A stretch of 64,000 nt of DNA from Lacicoccus alkaliphilus DSM 16010 (GCF_900142805.1 NZ_FRCF01000002.1:784189-848188), one strand, 5' to 3'; counted from the stretch's first letter, positions 1-11,598 are shown. The notes: a model not told the origin generated them from the letters alone. Numbers and translations: made by a program.

Positions 1-102
1 GCTGAGTCGGCTGTCCGGATTTTGTCTTCGGCTCCGGATGGAGATGACATCGCTGAGTCGGCTGTCCGGATTTTATTCTTACACAGCGAAATCAGCACCC
101 GG
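1..102. repeat. 51-bp tandem repeat cut by the left window edge
   Basis: The motif GCTGAGTCGGCTGTCCGGAT starts at position 1 and again at position 52, giving a 51-bp period. The first unit also carries CTCCGGATGGAG, a short self-complementary stretch. The block continues off the left edge, so its copy number and left neighbour are unknown. It lies downstream of the purD terminator. No coding potential is apparent in bases 1-195. Confidence 0.75.
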
Positions 103-195
103 AATCGCCAAATCCAGACTGCTTCCCGCTAAACCTGCTCCCCCTTCGTTCGCAGGCATGAGTTAGACACGCAGAAGCCCCGCCACTTGCACAAA

Positions 196-224
196 GATGA
201 AAAACACCCGCCGAAGCGGGTGTT
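196..224 (-). terminator. Rho-independent terminator of the purine operon
   Basis: A perfect 9-bp stem (203-211 with 216-224) around a CGAA tetraloop is followed on the minus strand by a T-rich run. It sits 7 bases past the purD stop and would end the eleven-gene purine transcript. Confidence 0.85.
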
Positions 225-230
225 GCCAAT

Positions 231-1484
231 CTACTTCATTGCCCTCTGTCCGATATCGCTGCGGTGGAACAGGTCCTCTGATTCATATTCAACCTGCGCC
301 ACACCTGTATAGGCCTCTTCGAGCGCATCCTCGATGGTGGCGCCGTGGCCGCAGACGAGCAGCACCCTGCCGCCGGAAGTGACGGGTGTTCCTGCATCCG
401 TACGGCTCAATCCGCTGACAAAGCTCCTGGTGGATATGACTTCAGGTATATTGACGGCTTTCCCTTTTTCATAATCACCCGGATAGCCTTTGCTTGCGAG
501 CATCACGCCCGCGACAAAACCTTCCTTCCACTCCAGCTCGAATGGTTTTTTTGTATACATATGCTCCAGCACTTCTCCCAGGTCGCTTTTCAGCAGGCTG
601 AGGAGCACCTGTGCCTCAGGATCGCCGAATCTCGCATTGAATTCTATGACCTTGACGCCGTCTTCAGTGACCATGGCGCCGAGGTACATCACGCCGAAGT
701 AGCTGAGCCCCTCATCCATCATCGCCCGGGTCATCGGTTTGACGATCTTCTCGACCGCTTCGATCCGGGCACTTTCGGGGATATGCGTCACTGGCGCATA
801 CGCCCCCATGCCGCCGGTGTTCGGCCCCTCGTCCCCGTCGAATGCCCGTTTATGATCCTGTGCCATCACTTCGAAAGGATAGATGAATTCCTCATTCACA
901 AGCACCATCAGACTGAACTCTTCACCTTCCAGGTACTCCTCGATGACGACCTGACCTTCCGAGCCGTCCATCATATCATGGAGCGCTTCCCGGGCAGTCT
1001 CCTCGTCCATCGCAACGACGACGCCCTTGCCCGCGGCAAGGCCGTCCTTTTTTATGACGATCGGCGTCCCCACCTGATCAAGGTACTCCTGTGCAGCATC
1101 ATAATCTGTAAACAATTCATATTTCGCGGTCGGAATATCATATTTTTTCATGATTGCTTTCGAAAATGCCTTTGAAGATTCAAGGCGCGCCTCAAATTTC
1201 CTCGGGCCGAACACTTTTATGTCATGCTGGCGTTCGAGGAAATCGACCAGGCCTTCCGAAAGGGGGGCTTCCGGGCCGATCACCGCCCACTCGACGGCTT
1301 CACGGTCGCATACTTCCGCCACTGCATTGAAATCATCGAGATCCACATCATTCGCCACTTTGGCCATCCCGCCCATCGCATAATTGCCCGGAATTGCCAC
1401 AACCTCCGTCACGGACGGGGATTCGTAAAATTTCTTCACAAGTGCATGTTCGCGTCCGCCACTGCCTATCACTGCTACTTTCAT
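231..1484 (-). CDS. purD: Phosphoribosylamine-glycine ligase (GARS)
   Basis: PurD is the cytosolic ATP-grasp enzyme that joins phosphoribosylamine and glycine to give GAR, step 2 of de novo IMP synthesis. The 417-residue length is normal. An N-terminal nucleotide-fold motif (VIGSGGREHAL), the ATP-grasp lysine segment VIKKDGLAAGKGVVVA, GPNTGGMGAYAP and the metal-site segment FNARFGDPEAQ are all visible. It is the last gene of the operon, 48 bases after purH, and is followed by a terminator. Monofunctional PurD at the operon end is the arrangement of staphylococci and bacilli. Confidence 0.97.
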   Translation of the reverse strand: MKVAVIGSGGREHALVKKFYESPSVTEVVAIPGNYAMGGMAKVANDVDLDDFNAVAEVCDREAVEWAVIGPEAPLSEGLVDFLERQHDIKVFGPRKFEARLESSKAFSKAIMKKYDIPTAKYELFTDYDAAQEYLDQVGTPIVIKKDGLAAGKGVVVAMDEETAREALHDMMDGSEGQVVIEEYLEGEEFSLMVLVNEEFIYPFEVMAQDHKRAFDGDEGPNTGGMGAYAPVTHIPESARIEAVEKIVKPMTRAMMDEGLSYFGVMYLGAMVTEDGVKVIEFNARFGDPEAQVLLSLLKSDLGEVLEHMYTKKPFELEWKEGFVAGVMLASKGYPGDYEKGKAVNIPEVISTRSFVSGLSRTDAGTPVTSGGRVLLVCGHGATIEDALEEAYTGVAQVEYESEDLFHRSDIGQRAMK

Positions 1485-1532
1485 TGTCGAGCCTCCATTA
1501 TAAGATAAAATCCATGCCTCACGTTCAGAGCA

Positions 1533-3008
1533 TTAATGTTTGAAATGACGCATGCCTGTGAACACCATGGCGATGCCGTGCGCGTTGCAGTAGTCGATCG
1601 ACTCCTGATCACGTTTCGAACCGCCCGGCTGGATGATCGCTTTGATGCCGTGTTCATGTGCGAGCGCCACGGAATCGGGCATCGGGAAGAAGCCGTCGCT
1701 CGCGAGCACAACATCACCATCCAGCTGGATGGCCCGTTCTGCTGCGATCTTCAATGCACCGACACGGTTCATCTGACCGGCGCCGATGCCGACGGTCTGT
1801 TTATCATTGGCAAGCACGATCGCATTCGATTTGACGTGCTTCGCCACTTCCCAGGCAAGGACGAGTGCTTTCATCTGCTTTTCAGTCGGTGACGTTTCCG
1901 TCACCACGTCAATCGTCGACTCGTTCAGCCTGCCGGTGTCACGGTCCTGGACGAGATAGCCGCCGGACACGCTGACGAATTCATCGCCGTCCACTTCTTC
2001 TGTGAAGTCGACTGTGAGCAGGCGCAGGTTCTCTTTATTGTCGAACACTTCAAGTGCGCCGTTCGTATAGGACGGTGCGATGACGACTTCCAGGAATATT
2101 TTGCTCATCGCTTCCGCCGCCGCACTGTCCACCGGCCGGTTCAGGGCGATGATGCCCCCGAAGATCGACTGGCTGTCCGCTTCGAATGCATTGTTGAATG
2201 CCTCGACCATCGTCTCACCCGTGCCGACGCCGCATGGATTCATGTGCTTGACGGCGACCGCCACAGGCAGGTCGAACTTCTTGGCGAGCGCAAATGCACT
2301 GTCTGCGTCACGCAGGTTGTTGTAGCTGAGCTGCTTGCCCTGCAGCACCTGCGCATTCAGGATGGTGTTCTTATCTTCCGTCGTCTTGACGAGTTTCGCA
2401 TCCTGGTGCGGGTTCTCACCGTACCTCAACGTGCGCTCGCTGTCCGTGAAATAGCTGACGATTGCACGGTCGTATTCGGCAGTATGCCTGAACGCACGGA
2501 TGCTTAATGTACGGCGGTATTCGAGATCCAGTGTGCCCGCTTCGATATGCCCGAGCACTTCATCATAATCCTGCGGATTGACGACGGTCGTGACATGCTT
2601 GAAATTCTTCGCTGCCGCACGGAGCATCGTCGGACCGCCGATATCGATGTTTTCCACCGCTTCGGCCTCAGTCACACCTTCTTTGGCGACCGTTTCCCTG
2701 AACGGGTAGAGGTTGACCACGACGAGGTCGATCGCCTCGATCGCGTTCGACTTCATTTCCTCCGCGTGGGACGGGTTGTCACGGTCTGCCAGGATGCCGC
2801 CGTGGACTTTCGGATGGAGCGTCTTCACACGCCCGTCCATGATTTCTTCAAACTGCGTCAGATCACTGACACTGGAAACGTCGATGCCGAAACTTTTGAT
2901 CTTCTCGTACGTTCCGCCCGTGGAATAAATTTCATAGCCTGCCCGGGAGAGCCCCTGCACAAAATTTTCGAGTCCTGCCTTGTTGGATACGCTGATTAAT
3001 GCTTTCAC
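1533..3008 (-). CDS. purH: Bifunctional AICAR transformylase / IMP cyclohydrolase
   Basis: PurH formylates AICAR with 10-formyl-THF and then closes the ring to IMP, the last two steps of the pathway. The N-terminal MGS-like cyclohydrolase domain (about residues 1-180, with [10 protein letters not shown] and [13 protein letters not shown]) is followed by the transformylase domain with [19 protein letters not shown] and a C-terminal QPGGSKRD / FTGMRHFKH. At 491 residues it is close to the staphylococcal length. Its start overlaps the purN stop by one base, implying translational coupling. The formyl donor depends on FolD, encoded divergently at the other end of the operon. Confidence 0.97.
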   Translation of the reverse strand: MKALISVSNKAGLENFVQGLSRAGYEIYSTGGTYEKIKSFGIDVSSVSDLTQFEEIMDGRVKTLHPKVHGGILADRDNPSHAEEMKSNAIEAIDLVVVNLYPFRETVAKEGVTEAEAVENIDIGGPTMLRAAAKNFKHVTTVVNPQDYDEVLGHIEAGTLDLEYRRTLSIRAFRHTAEYDRAIVSYFTDSERTLRYGENPHQDAKLVKTTEDKNTILNAQVLQGKQLSYNNLRDADSAFALAKKFDLPVAVAVKHMNPCGVGTGETMVEAFNNAFEADSQSIFGGIIALNRPVDSAAAEAMSKIFLEVVIAPSYTNGALEVFDNKENLRLLTVDFTEEVDGDEFVSVSGGYLVQDRDTGRLNESTIDVVTETSPTEKQMKALVLAWEVAKHVKSNAIVLANDKQTVGIGAGQMNRVGALKIAAERAIQLDGDVVLASDGFFPMPDSVALAHEHGIKAIIQPGGSKRDQESIDYCNAHGIAMVFTGMRHFKH

Positions 3009-3589
3009 TATTCGTCCTCCTCACCTTTTGCTAAAACCAATTTCACTGCCTGCGGATACAGCTGGTATTCGACGCTGTGGATTTTATCCTCAAGATCTGC
3101 GAGTGTGTCTTCCGGATCGACCCCGACCGGCACCTGGGCGATGATCTCACCCGTATCGATGCCGGCGTCGACGAAATGCACGGTCACACCCGTCTCACCG
3201 ACGCCGGCGCGGAATGCATCACCGATCGCATCCGCACCTTTGAAGTCCGGGAGCAGCGACGGGTGGATGTTGATGATCTTTCCTGGATACCTCCCGACGA
3301 AATCCGCGGATAGGATCCGCATGAAGCCTGCAAGCAGTATATACTCTATATTATACATCTTCAGAACATTCAGTATATCACTTTCGAAATCCGCCCTGCC
3401 ATCGTATTTCGAACGCTCGACGACAATATAGTCGATATCATGGTTGATCGCGCGCTGGATTGCATAGGCTTCATTGTAATCGGATATCAAAAGGGCGATG
3501 TCGATACCCGTCTGAGCCTGCTTTCGGACGAGGTTTTCAAAATTGGTCCCGCCGCCGGACGCAAAGACCGCCACGCGTGGTCTACTCAT
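3008..3589 (-). CDS. purN: Phosphoribosylglycinamide formyltransferase
   Basis: PurN transfers the formyl group of 10-formyl-THF to GAR. I place the start at the ATG at 3589, inside the purM stop region (8-base overlap), because the conserved fold begins directly there with [16 protein letters not shown]. The longer open frame upstream only reads through purM. This gives 193 residues, a normal length. The catalytic triad is visible as NIHPSLLP (Asn, His) and the Asp of DAGIDTG. It is coupled to purM upstream and purH downstream. Confidence 0.95.
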   Translation of the reverse strand: MSRPRVAVFASGGGTNFENLVRKQAQTGIDIALLISDYNEAYAIQRAINHDIDYIVVERSKYDGRADFESDILNVLKMYNIEYILLAGFMRILSADFVGRYPGKIINIHPSLLPDFKGADAIGDAFRAGVGETGVTVHFVDAGIDTGEIIAQVPVGVDPEDTLADLEDKIHSVEYQLYPQAVKLVLAKGEEDE

Positions 3590-4604
3590 GGATCGTGATG
3601 CCTTCATTGCCGGTGATCGTACCGATTGCGACCGCTTTTTCACCTTCGGCCTTCAAATGGGCGAGGGCCGCTTCAGCGTCCCCTTCATCCACGATGACCA
3701 CGAAGCCGATGCCCATGTTGAAGACGTTATATGCTTCATCCATTTCAATCCCGCCCTGTTCAATCAGCCACTGGATGATGGCCGGCAGCTCGATGTCTTT
3801 CGTCGAAACGTCGACACCCAGGTTTTCAGGGATGGCGCGCGGAAGGTTTTCAACGAACCCGCCGCCTGTGATATGGCTCATCGCTTTGATGTCCACTTTT
3901 TCCATCAGGTGTCTCACCTGCGGCACGTAGATGCGCGTCGGCTCGAGCAGCAGGTCGATCAGCTTCTCATCTTCGAGGTCCGCCTCCACATCGATATTAT
4001 TGTCTGAAATGATCTTCCTCACCAGGCTGTAACCGTTGGAGTGCACACCGCTCGAAGGCAGGCCGATGATGACGTCACCCGCTTTCACCGTCGAACCGTC
4101 GATGTATTCATCCTTTTCGACCGCACCGACCGCAAACCCTGCGATATCATACTCACCCGGCCCGTACATGCTGCCCATCTCGGCCGTCTCGCCGCCGATC
4201 AGGGCACAGCCCGCCTGGACGCAACCGGCCGACACACCTTTGACGATATCTGCGACCGTTTCCGGCACCACCTTTTCGACTGCTATGTAATCCAGGAAGT
4301 AAAGCGGTTCCGCACCGGTCGTCAAAATATCATTCACACACATCGCCACGGCATCGATGCCGATCGTATCATGCCTGTCATGATCGATTGCAAGCTTCAG
4401 TTTCGTGCCGACCCCGTCGGTGCCCGATACAAGCACCGGCTGCTTCAGGTTCAGCTGTGACAGGTCAAACCCTGCGCCAAAGCCGCCCAGGCCCCCGAGC
4501 ACTTCCGGACGCCTCGTCTGCTTCACATGTGACTTCATCTGCTCGACCGCTTCGTAGCCGGCTTCGATATCGACGCCGGCCTGTTTATACTGCTCGCTCA
4601 TCAC
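3582..4604 (-). CDS. purM: AIR synthetase (FGAM cyclo-ligase)
   Basis: PurM closes the imidazole ring of FGAM with ATP to make AIR. The 340-residue protein shows the family motifs [22 protein letters not shown] and [15 protein letters not shown] in the expected order, with N- and C-terminal AIRS halves. It overlaps purF by one base and purN by eight. PurM is fold-related to PurL in the same operon but is much shorter. Confidence 0.97.
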   Translation of the reverse strand: MMSEQYKQAGVDIEAGYEAVEQMKSHVKQTRRPEVLGGLGGFGAGFDLSQLNLKQPVLVSGTDGVGTKLKLAIDHDRHDTIGIDAVAMCVNDILTTGAEPLYFLDYIAVEKVVPETVADIVKGVSAGCVQAGCALIGGETAEMGSMYGPGEYDIAGFAVGAVEKDEYIDGSTVKAGDVIIGLPSSGVHSNGYSLVRKIISDNNIDVEADLEDEKLIDLLLEPTRIYVPQVRHLMEKVDIKAMSHITGGGFVENLPRAIPENLGVDVSTKDIELPAIIQWLIEQGGIEMDEAYNVFNMGIGFVVIVDEGDAEAALAHLKAEGEKAVAIGTITGNEGITIHE

Positions 4605-6022
4605 TACACTCCTTTTTGTTTTAGATCTTTTTCCTGAGGAAGGATCGTTTCCTCGATGTCGATCGGGTAATTCCCGGTGAAACAGGCATCACACTGACCT
4701 TTTGACCCGAAGCCGTAGTACACTTCATGCATCCTGTCCACGGACAGGTAAGTCAGGGAATCCGCGCCGATTTCCTCACGGATCTCCTCCGGATTCTTCC
4801 TGCTTGCGATGATCTCCGCATGCGTCGATACGTCAATGCCGTAATAACAAGGGTTTTTGAGCGGCGGGGAGGACACACCCATGTGCACTTCCTCAGCACC
4901 CGCCTGCTTCAATGCCTTGACGATGAAGCGGCTGGTCGTCCCGCGCACGATCGAATCGTCTATGACGATCACCCGTTTGCCTTCGACGATATCCCTGACC
5001 GGGGAGAGCTTCATGCGCACCGCACGCTCCCTCGCCTCCTGCCCCGGTGTGATGAATGTCCTGCCGACATAACGGTTCTTCAGCAGCCCCTGCTCCTGCC
5101 TGATGCCGGTTGCTTCACTGAAACCGTTTGCCGCGGCAAGCGATGAGTCGGGCACACCGATGACGATGTCCGCCTCGACGTCCATTTCAGTTGCGAGGGC
5201 CCTGCCCAGTTCTTTCCTTATCCTGTACGTCGAAGTGTTCCTGAATTCGGAGTCCGCCCGTGCAAAATAGATGTATTCCATCGAACACATATGCGGACTG
5301 GTCCTTTCAGTATAATGGTCAAAATCGATGCCGTCATCCGTGATGGTGATCACTTCACCCGCTTCGATGTCCCGTATATACTCCGCACCGATCGCCGTGA
5401 ACGCACATGTCTCGCTCGCCACGCAGTACGCCCCGTCCTTCTGCCCGAGCATCAGCGGGCGGACGCCGTGTTTATCAAGTGCGACCGTCAGGCTGTCCTC
5501 ATGCATGATTACAAATGCGAAGGCACCTTTCAGCTGTCTCAGGACTTTTTTTATTTTACTTTTACGATTGCCGGTTTTCTCACGCCGGAGTAAGTGAGCG
5601 AAAACTTCAGAATCTGAAGTCGTCTGAAATATCGCCCCGTCGTCTTCCAGAGCCCTGCGCACATTCATGGCGTTGACCAGATTGCCATTTTGCGCAAGCC
5701 CAAGGTCACCTGTATGACTTTTGAACAGAAATGGCTGGACATTCGACAGTTCACTGCCACCTGTGGTTGCGTAGCGCACATGCCCGATCGCATGGGGAAA
5801 AGGTTTCAGTGATGCGAGCTGTTCTTTCGACAATGCTGATGTCAAAAGTCCCATCCCGCGGGCACCGAACAAATAATCCCCGCTCGAAGCGACGATGCCG
5901 GCGCCCTCCTGGCCCCGGTGCTGCAGACTGTGCAGTGCAATATATGTCAATTCACTCGCTTCCGGATGACCCCAGATTCCAAAGATTCCACATTCTTCAT
6001 TCAGTCCACTGAACTCATGCAT
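4604..6022 (-). CDS. purF: Amidophosphoribosyltransferase
   Basis: PurF makes phosphoribosylamine from PRPP and glutamine and is the committed, feedback-regulated step. The N-terminal Ntn glutaminase domain has its nucleophile at Cys11 ([11 protein letters not shown]), so a 10-residue propeptide must be removed, as in the B. subtilis enzyme. The PRPP loop [14 protein letters not shown] lies in the C-terminal half. C-terminal cysteines ([12 protein letters not shown]) match ligands of the structural 4Fe-4S cluster of the Bacillus-type enzyme. It overlaps the end of purL by 22 bases. Confidence 0.97.
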   Translation of the reverse strand: MHEFSGLNEECGIFGIWGHPEASELTYIALHSLQHRGQEGAGIVASSGDYLFGARGMGLLTSALSKEQLASLKPFPHAIGHVRYATTGGSELSNVQPFLFKSHTGDLGLAQNGNLVNAMNVRRALEDDGAIFQTTSDSEVFAHLLRREKTGNRKSKIKKVLRQLKGAFAFVIMHEDSLTVALDKHGVRPLMLGQKDGAYCVASETCAFTAIGAEYIRDIEAGEVITITDDGIDFDHYTERTSPHMCSMEYIYFARADSEFRNTSTYRIRKELGRALATEMDVEADIVIGVPDSSLAAANGFSEATGIRQEQGLLKNRYVGRTFITPGQEARERAVRMKLSPVRDIVEGKRVIVIDDSIVRGTTSRFIVKALKQAGAEEVHMGVSSPPLKNPCYYGIDVSTHAEIIASRKNPEEIREEIGADSLTYLSVDRMHEVYYGFGSKGQCDACFTGNYPIDIEETILPQEKDLKQKGV

Positions 6023-8181
6023 GCTGGAATTGCCCCCTTCAACGTTGCGTTGATTTCGTTTAATTCATAGGAGATGTTATAGTTTTTCGCACTGACCCTG
6101 AAGGCATCCCCCGAGAATGCACCAATTTCCCGGGCGCCCGTGATCTCAAGACCGGCCGGCGCGACAACAACATAGTTCGATGCGCTTTCGGAAAATAAAA
6201 GATCTGCCCGAACGTCCACCGCCACATCGACACCAATGTTGTAATGGCTTGCCAGCTGGGCAAGTTTGACGATCAGGCCGCCGCGCCCAATCGGTGCAAT
6301 TTTGTGGATCTCACCGGAGATGTACATCTCCTTCAACATGTTGCCCCGTTCAAATTCCAAATCCAGGTCAATCTGCCTGGATACTTTCCTAATGTCACCG
6401 TCGATCAGTTTTTCAATTTGTGAACCTTGGAATTGTGCCTTCAAATCGCCGACGATGTAGAGGGCATCACCTTCAGACACCTTGTCTTCTTTTAAAATGC
6501 CGATATCTTCAATCAACCCGACCATGCCGATCACCGGCGTCGGCAATACGCTCGCTTGTTTCGTTTCATTGTAAAGGCTGACGTTTCCGGAAACGACAGG
6601 TGTGTGGAGTGTCCGGCATGCTTCTGCCATACCTTTCGTCGATGCCTCCAACTGATGGTAGATTTCCGGCTTTTCAGGAGAGCCGTAATTCAGGCAGTCT
6701 GTCATCGCCAGCGGCGTCGCACCGGTGGATATGATGTTGCGGAATGCCTGGGCCACGACCTCTTTACCGCCGTTATAGGGATCGGCATATACATAGCGGC
6801 TCTTACCGTCAATTGTCATCGATACTGCCTTGTTCGTCCCCTCGATGCGTACGATGCCCGGACCGAACCCGGATTTTTGGATGGTATTCGAACCCACCTG
6901 ATTGTCGAACTGTTCATAGATGAAGTCTTTGGAAGCCATCGAAGGATGGGAGATCAAAGACTTGAATGCTGCGTCCAGGTCTTCATCCGAATAATCCCTG
7001 CGTTCGGAATCAGCTTCCGGTTGACGCCCCTCCAATATATAGACGGGCGCTTCCTCGGACAACTCCTGAACCGGAATGTCTGCATACAATTCATCCTCAT
7101 AATACAGGCGCAGGCGATCATTGTCCGTGACTTCACCGATCACTGCACTGTCGACCTCCATATCATCGAACAAGTCCAGGAACTTTTGTTCCGAGCCGTC
7201 CTCGACCACAAGAAGCATACGTTCCTGCGTTTCGGAAAGCATCATTTCATATGGGGATATACCTTCTTCACGCAAAGGTACTTTGTCCAGGTTCAAAGTG
7301 ATGCCCGATCCACCTTTCGCTGCCATCTCGGAACTGGATGATGTCAATCCGGCCGCACCCATATCCTGGATGCCGACAAGTTCAGGCATTTCTATCGCCG
7401 CAAGTGTCGCTTCCATCAGTTTCCTGCCTGTGAACGGGTCACCGATTTGGACGGACGGACGTTTCGCCTCTGAGTTCTCCGAAAGTTCCTCTGAAGCGAA
7501 AGATGCACCATGTATGCCATCACGGCCGGTTTTGAGGCCGACATAGACCACTTTGTTGCCGACACCTTTCGCTGTCCCCTTCTGGATCCTGTCGTGGTCG
7601 ATCACGCCCACACACATTGCATTGACAAGTGGATTCGTATCATAGGACGGGTCGAATTCAACCTCTCCGGATACAGTCGGCACACCGATGCTGTTGCCGT
7701 AGCCGCCGATTCCGCTGACCACACCGCGCAGCAGCCTGCGGTTATTTTTACTTGTCAGTTCACCAAAACGCAATGAGTTCAAAAGGCCGACAGGGCGTGC
7801 ACCGATCGACACGATGTCCCGGATGATGCCGCCGACCCCTGTAGCAGCGCCTTGATAAGGTTCAACTGCTGAAGGATGATTGTGTGATTCCACTTTGAAG
7901 ACGACCGCCTGACCATCGCCGATGTCCACTACACCAGCCCCTTCACCGGGGCCCATCAACACTTTTTCGCCTTCGGTCGGGAATTGTCCCAAAAAAGGCT
8001 TTGAATGTTTGTATGAACAATGCTCACTCCACATGACGGAGAAAATGCCGATTTCCGTGTAGTTGGGCTCCCTGCCTAAAATCGACACGACTTTTTCATA
8101 CTCCGCATCAGTCAATCCCATTTCTTTATACAGCTTCTGCTCTTTAATATCTGTCTCAGTAGGTTCAACGAACTGTTTCAT
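6001..8181 (-). CDS. purL: FGAM synthase, large catalytic subunit
   Basis: PurL amidates FGAR to FGAM using ammonia delivered by PurQ, with PurS as bridging subunit. This is the small-type PurL (726 residues) that needs separate PurQ and PurS, both encoded just upstream. I use the ATG at 8181 ([15 protein letters not shown]), the conserved family start; the frame extends 10 residues further upstream without support. Motifs include [30 protein letters not shown] and [20 protein letters not shown]. It overlaps purQ by 17 bases and purF by 22. Confidence 0.96.
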   Translation of the reverse strand: MKQFVEPTETDIKEQKLYKEMGLTDAEYEKVVSILGREPNYTEIGIFSVMWSEHCSYKHSKPFLGQFPTEGEKVLMGPGEGAGVVDIGDGQAVVFKVESHNHPSAVEPYQGAATGVGGIIRDIVSIGARPVGLLNSLRFGELTSKNNRRLLRGVVSGIGGYGNSIGVPTVSGEVEFDPSYDTNPLVNAMCVGVIDHDRIQKGTAKGVGNKVVYVGLKTGRDGIHGASFASEELSENSEAKRPSVQIGDPFTGRKLMEATLAAIEMPELVGIQDMGAAGLTSSSSEMAAKGGSGITLNLDKVPLREEGISPYEMMLSETQERMLLVVEDGSEQKFLDLFDDMEVDSAVIGEVTDNDRLRLYYEDELYADIPVQELSEEAPVYILEGRQPEADSERRDYSDEDLDAAFKSLISHPSMASKDFIYEQFDNQVGSNTIQKSGFGPGIVRIEGTNKAVSMTIDGKSRYVYADPYNGGKEVVAQAFRNIISTGATPLAMTDCLNYGSPEKPEIYHQLEASTKGMAEACRTLHTPVVSGNVSLYNETKQASVLPTPVIGMVGLIEDIGILKEDKVSEGDALYIVGDLKAQFQGSQIEKLIDGDIRKVSRQIDLDLEFERGNMLKEMYISGEIHKIAPIGRGGLIVKLAQLASHYNIGVDVAVDVRADLLFSESASNYVVVAPAGLEITGAREIGAFSGDAFRVSAKNYNISYELNEINATLKGAIPACMSSVD

Positions 8182-8845
8182 GATTTTCCTCCCACGATTT
8201 AAGATCCTCAAATAATTTAAAACCGTCCCGGCTGCCGAGAATGGATTCCAATGCTCTCTCAGGATGGGGCATCATGCCCAGGACATTCCCTTTTTTGTTG
8301 ATGATTCCTGCGATATCCCCTCTGGAACCATTTGGATTCTCGTTATACTTCAAAATGATCTGATCATTATCTTTCAGGTCTGCATATACCTCATCCGTAC
8401 AGAAATAACAGCCTTCGCCATGGGCGATCGGAAAAATCACATCTTCGTCCTTTGAATAGCTTTTCGTGAACTTCGTTTTATCATTCACTATTTTCAATGA
8501 CGCATCGCGTGATATGAAAGTATGACCGGTGTTCCGGATCAGTGCACCAGGCAGAAGTCCGATTTCCGTCAATATTTGAAAGCCATTGCAGATGCCCACC
8601 ACCGGACGGCCTTCATCGGCCATACGGATGACGGCTTTTGTAATCGGTGCAACGCTTGCCATCGCACCTGTCCTCAAGTAGTCCCCGAAAGAGAATCCGC
8701 CGGGGATCAAAACGCCGTCGAACCCTTCAAGCGAAGTTTCCCTGTAATCCACATACTCCGCCTCTGCCCCTGCTTTGACGGCTGCATTGTATAGGTCACG
8801 GTCACAGTTTGAGCCTGGAAAACGTATCACTGCGTATCTCATCAT
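8165..8845 (-). CDS. purQ: FGAM synthase, glutaminase subunit
   Basis: PurQ is the class-I glutamine amidotransferase that supplies ammonia to PurL. The nucleophilic Cys is in [10 protein letters not shown], the catalytic His/Glu pair in [10 protein letters not shown], and [14 protein letters not shown] forms the typical glutaminase loop. At 226 residues it has the usual length. Two ATGs start the frame (8845 and 8842). It shares 4 bases with purS and 17 with purL, so the three subunits are translationally linked. Confidence 0.97.
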   Translation of the reverse strand: MMRYAVIRFPGSNCDRDLYNAAVKAGAEAEYVDYRETSLEGFDGVLIPGGFSFGDYLRTGAMASVAPITKAVIRMADEGRPVVGICNGFQILTEIGLLPGALIRNTGHTFISRDASLKIVNDKTKFTKSYSKDEDVIFPIAHGEGCYFCTDEVYADLKDNDQIILKYNENPNGSRGDIAGIINKKGNVLGMMPHPERALESILGSRDGFKLFEDLKSWEENHETVR

Positions 8846-9099
8846 ACCGTCTCCCCATCCAGGATTTTATATTCATATGTCTCGATGACGGTGTTTGCGA
8901 ATAACCGTTCCGACAAAGAGTTGACGATTTCATCAATCTTGGCCGGTTCGGACTCATCTATATCAAAATAAAGTACTTTGCCCACACGGATATTTGATAT
9001 TTCATCATGTCCAAAATCTTTGACGGCACGGTCGAGGGCCTCACCTTGTGTATCCAGCACCTGCTCCTGTAATGTGATGATCAGTTCGATTTTCTTCAT
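8842..9099 (-). CDS. purS: FGAM synthase, PurS subunit
   Basis: PurS is the small protein that brings PurL and PurQ together into an active FGAM synthase. The 85-residue length and the pattern [17 protein letters not shown]...[11 protein letters not shown] are characteristic. It lies between purC and purQ with 1- and 4-base overlaps, the standard Firmicute arrangement. It contains no catalytic residues of its own. Confidence 0.95.
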   Translation of the reverse strand: MKKIELIITLQEQVLDTQGEALDRAVKDFGHDEISNIRVGKVLYFDIDESEPAKIDEIVNSLSERLFANTVIETYEYKILDGETV

Positions 9100-9812
9100 T
9101 ATTTCGTCTCCTTCATTTTTTCATAAAATTTTTGGTAGGTATCCACTATGGATCCGGTCTTTTCACGGTATACATCTTTATCGAAATTCTCTCCGGTCCC
9201 GACATCCCAGATGCGGCATGTGTCTGGGGAGATTTCGTCGGCAAGGAGTATGTTGCCTTTCTTGTCACGGCCGAACTCTATCTTGAAGTCGACCAGTTGG
9301 AGCCCCATCTTCTCCATGATATCGATCAGTGCGACATTGATCTGATTTGCACGCTTTCTCAGTTCATCAATCTCGTCGTGACTCGCGATATCCATGTGGA
9401 TCACATGTGCGCGGGTGAGGAGCGGATCCCCCAATGAATCATCCTTCAGGAAGAATTCTACAAGGGGCGGCGCAAACTCCTCGCCCTTTTTGAAGCCGAG
9501 GCGGTCGATGATGTTGCCGGCTGCCAGGTTCCTTACGACGACCTCCATCGGTATCATGTCGACGCGGCGGACAAGCTGTGTGGTCTCCCCGGTCTTTTCT
9601 ATGAAATGGGAAGGGATGCCTGCGTCTTCAAGCCGCCCGAAAATATCAGAGGTGATGAGGTTGATGAGCCGTCCCTTACCCGGTGCAAAATCGTGTCTCA
9701 ATCCGTTGCCTGCCGTCACCTCATCCTTGTACTCGACCTCGAGGACGAACGGGTCGCCGGTTTCGAACATGCGTTTCGCTTTTCCTTCATACAGCAATGT
9801 CATGTCTTTCAC
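9099..9812 (-). CDS. purC: SAICAR synthetase
   Basis: PurC ligates aspartate to CAIR with ATP to give SAICAR. The 237-residue protein begins with the family hallmark [12 protein letters not shown] and carries the second signature [25 protein letters not shown] (positions about 177-201). [11 protein letters not shown] is also visible. It shares 4 bases with purK and 1 with purS. The product is cleaved by PurB, which is not encoded in this window and is usually unlinked. Confidence 0.96.
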   Translation of the reverse strand: MKDMTLLYEGKAKRMFETGDPFVLEVEYKDEVTAGNGLRHDFAPGKGRLINLITSDIFGRLEDAGIPSHFIEKTGETTQLVRRVDMIPMEVVVRNLAAGNIIDRLGFKKGEEFAPPLVEFFLKDDSLGDPLLTRAHVIHMDIASHDEIDELRKRANQINVALIDIMEKMGLQLVDFKIEFGRDKKGNILLADEISPDTCRIWDVGTGENFDKDVYREKTGSIVDTYQKFYEKMKETK

Positions 9813-10930
9813 TCCTTTTCAAAGTCTCTTTTCAAACGCTCCAAAGTCTCTTCCACATCATCCGCAAGCATCGTCACGTGCCCCATCTTACGTTCGGGTT
9901 TGCGTGCAGTCTTTCCGTACAGATGGACATGCCATTCCGGGTGCTCGTAGAGGTCGGTGTCGAGCCTGTCGAGGTCCTGTCCGAGCAGATTCATCATGAC
10001 CGCCGGGCCGTGCTGGAGGACTTTCGGCATCGGCTGCCCCGTCACTGCAAGTATGTGGGCATCGAATTGCGAGATGCTGCATGATTCGATCGTATGGTGC
10101 GCGGAGTTGTGCGGACGCGGTGCAATTTCATTCACGTACAGCGCACCTGACGTGTCGATGAAGAATTCAATCGTGAACACTCCGGTGAAATGGAGTTTAT
10201 TCATGATTTTCTTTACTTCGTCCTCAGCTTCCTTCTGGACGTCGATTCTTGAAGGTGCAATCGTCCTGTAAAGGATCTGATTTCTGTGCAGGTTCTCCTG
10301 CAGCGGGAAAATGATCGTCTCACCATTCGTGCTTCTCGCGACCGTGAGGGAGACTTCCCGTTCCAGATCCAGATACTTCTCTGCAATGAACTGTGTGTCC
10401 CCGTAGGGGATCGCTTCGTTTTCAAGAGTATCGTCGGAGTCGATCACATACTGACCTTTTCCGTCATAGCCGCCCGTCGCCGTCTTCACGATGACCGGCC
10501 AGCCTTCCTTTTCTGCGAATGCCCTGACGTCTTCATCGCCTGCGACACTTGCAAACGGCACGACTTTTGCTCCGGATTGTTCAACTGCACCTTTTTCCGT
10601 TTCCCGGTTTTGGAGTGCAAGCAGCGTTCCTGCACCCTGCGGTACATAGTAATCTGATACCATGTGTTCCAGAAGCGGCCCGTCGATGTTTTCGAATTCG
10701 TAAGTGATGATGTCCGAGGCGTCACCGAGCTGCTTCAGCGCCTCTTCATCGTCGAATGCCGCATTGATGAATAAGTGACTCGTCGCCTTCGCCGGTGCAT
10801 CTTCCGACGGATCGAGCACCGCCACTTTGTAGCCCATCCTGAGCGCACTCTGCGCGAGCATCTTGCCCAGTTGTCCGCCGCCGATGATGCCGATTGTTGC
10901 TCCCGGATAAATCCTTCTACTTAAGGTCAT
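9809..10930 (-). CDS. purK: N5-CAIR synthetase (AIR carboxylase, ATPase subunit)
   Basis: PurK is an ATP-grasp enzyme that makes N5-CAIR from AIR, bicarbonate and ATP, the substrate of the PurE mutase. The N-terminal motif [13 protein letters not shown], the ATP-grasp lysine segment [18 protein letters not shown] and the C-terminal segment [16 protein letters not shown] are present in 373 residues. It overlaps purE by 14 bases and purC by 4. Confidence 0.96.
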   Translation of the reverse strand: MTLSRRIYPGATIGIIGGGQLGKMLAQSALRMGYKVAVLDPSEDAPAKATSHLFINAAFDDEEALKQLGDASDIITYEFENIDGPLLEHMVSDYYVPQGAGTLLALQNRETEKGAVEQSGAKVVPFASVAGDEDVRAFAEKEGWPVIVKTATGGYDGKGQYVIDSDDTLENEAIPYGDTQFIAEKYLDLEREVSLTVARSTNGETIIFPLQENLHRNQILYRTIAPSRIDVQKEAEDEVKKIMNKLHFTGVFTIEFFIDTSGALYVNEIAPRPHNSAHHTIESCSISQFDAHILAVTGQPMPKVLQHGPAVMMNLLGQDLDRLDTDLYEHPEWHVHLYGKTARKPERKMGHVTMLADDVEETLERLKRDFEKE

Positions 10931-11399
10931 TCTGCATAGCCTCCACTTTATCTTCCAATGATTGAGTATATTGTGATAACTTCAAATCGATATCCTCATC
11001 CGATATCGCAAGCATTTTAGCTGCGAGGATACCGGCATTCTTCGCGCCCGCTTCACCGATTGCCGTCGTCGCGACCGGGATCCCCCCCGGCATCTGGACG
11101 ATTGAGAGCAATGAATCGAGTCCTTTCAGCGCTTTCGATTCGATCGGCACCCCGATCACCGGCAGATTCGTCAGGCTCGCCACCATGCCCGGCAGGTGCG
11201 CTGCGCCCCCGGCCCCGGCGATGATCACTTTGAGCCCTCTCTGCTGGGCACCCTCTGCATAGGCCACCATCTCTTTCGGTGTGCGGTGCGCACTGACCAC
11301 TTCCGCCTCATATTTGATATCAAATTCCCCGAGCATTTCCGCCGCGAGTTTCATGGTCGGCCAGTCCGAAGAACTGCCCATAATAATGCCAACGGTCAT
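10917..11399 (-). CDS. purE: N5-CAIR mutase
   Basis: PurE converts N5-CAIR to CAIR. The class-I signature GSSSDWPTM, the SAHRTP loop and [11 protein letters not shown] are all present in 160 residues. Tandem ATGs occur at 11402 and 11399; I prefer 11399 because AGGAGG at 11407-11412 then has 7 rather than 4 bases of spacing. It is the first gene of the operon and is preceded by a promoter and PurR box. Confidence 0.96.
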   Translation of the reverse strand: MTVGIIMGSSSDWPTMKLAAEMLGEFDIKYEAEVVSAHRTPKEMVAYAEGAQQRGLKVIIAGAGGAAHLPGMVASLTNLPVIGVPIESKALKGLDSLLSIVQMPGGIPVATTAIGEAGAKNAGILAAKMLAISDEDIDLKLSQYTQSLEDKVEAMQNDLK

Positions 11400-11442
11400 C
11401 ATTTCATCCTCCTGATTATCCTAAAGTCGAATGTTCTTCTTC

Positions 11443-11471
11443 ATTCTATCAACTAAAAGTATGTAATTCAA
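11443..11471 (-). promoter_or_regulatory. Purine operon promoter
   Basis: On the minus strand TTGAAT (11466-11471) is followed after exactly 17 bases by TAGAAT (11443-11448). This predicts a transcription start near 11436 and a leader of only about 35 bases, too short for a purine riboswitch. The PurR box lies directly upstream. Confidence 0.75.
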
Positions 11472-11474
11472 CTT

Positions 11475-11487
11475 AATTACGAACATT
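11475..11487. promoter_or_regulatory. PurR box (PurBox)
   Basis: AATTACGAACATT matches 12 of 13 positions of the Gram-positive PurBox AWWWCCGAACWWT. It lies immediately upstream of the purE -35. Further CGAAC/GTTCG cores occur at 11520-11524 and 11551-11555, so several PurR contacts are possible across the divergent region. In bacilli and staphylococci PurR represses through such boxes and PRPP relieves repression. Confidence 0.7.
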
Positions 11488-11569
11488 ATTTTATTTAAAA
11501 GATTTAACGTTTGTGTATACGAACGATGCAGGGGTGAGAAGGCACCTAATGTTCGTGAAATTTCTTTCA

Positions 11570-11598
11570 TTGAAATTTCTGTGTCTTTCGTACATAAT
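11570..11598 (+). promoter_or_regulatory. folD promoter
   Basis: TTGAAA (11570-11575), a 17-base spacer and CATAAT (11593-11598) form a good SigA promoter. A strong AGGAGG (11623-11628) stands 8 bases before the folD ATG. The GTTCG core at 11551-11555 is just upstream of the -35, so folD may share PurR control with the purine operon. Confidence 0.75.

Noticed and set aside
345-1175. A 276-codon open frame on the plus strand opposite purD
   Set aside because: It is fully antisense to an intact, conserved gene and has no ribosome site or recognisable domain. Long antisense frames are common in this codon usage.
6556-7341. A 261-codon plus-strand frame opposite purL
   Set aside because: Antisense to the conserved purL, with no supporting motif or start signal.
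11403-11442. Purine riboswitch ahead of purE
   Set aside because: The predicted leader is about 35 bases, too short for the aptamer, and its conserved loops are absent.
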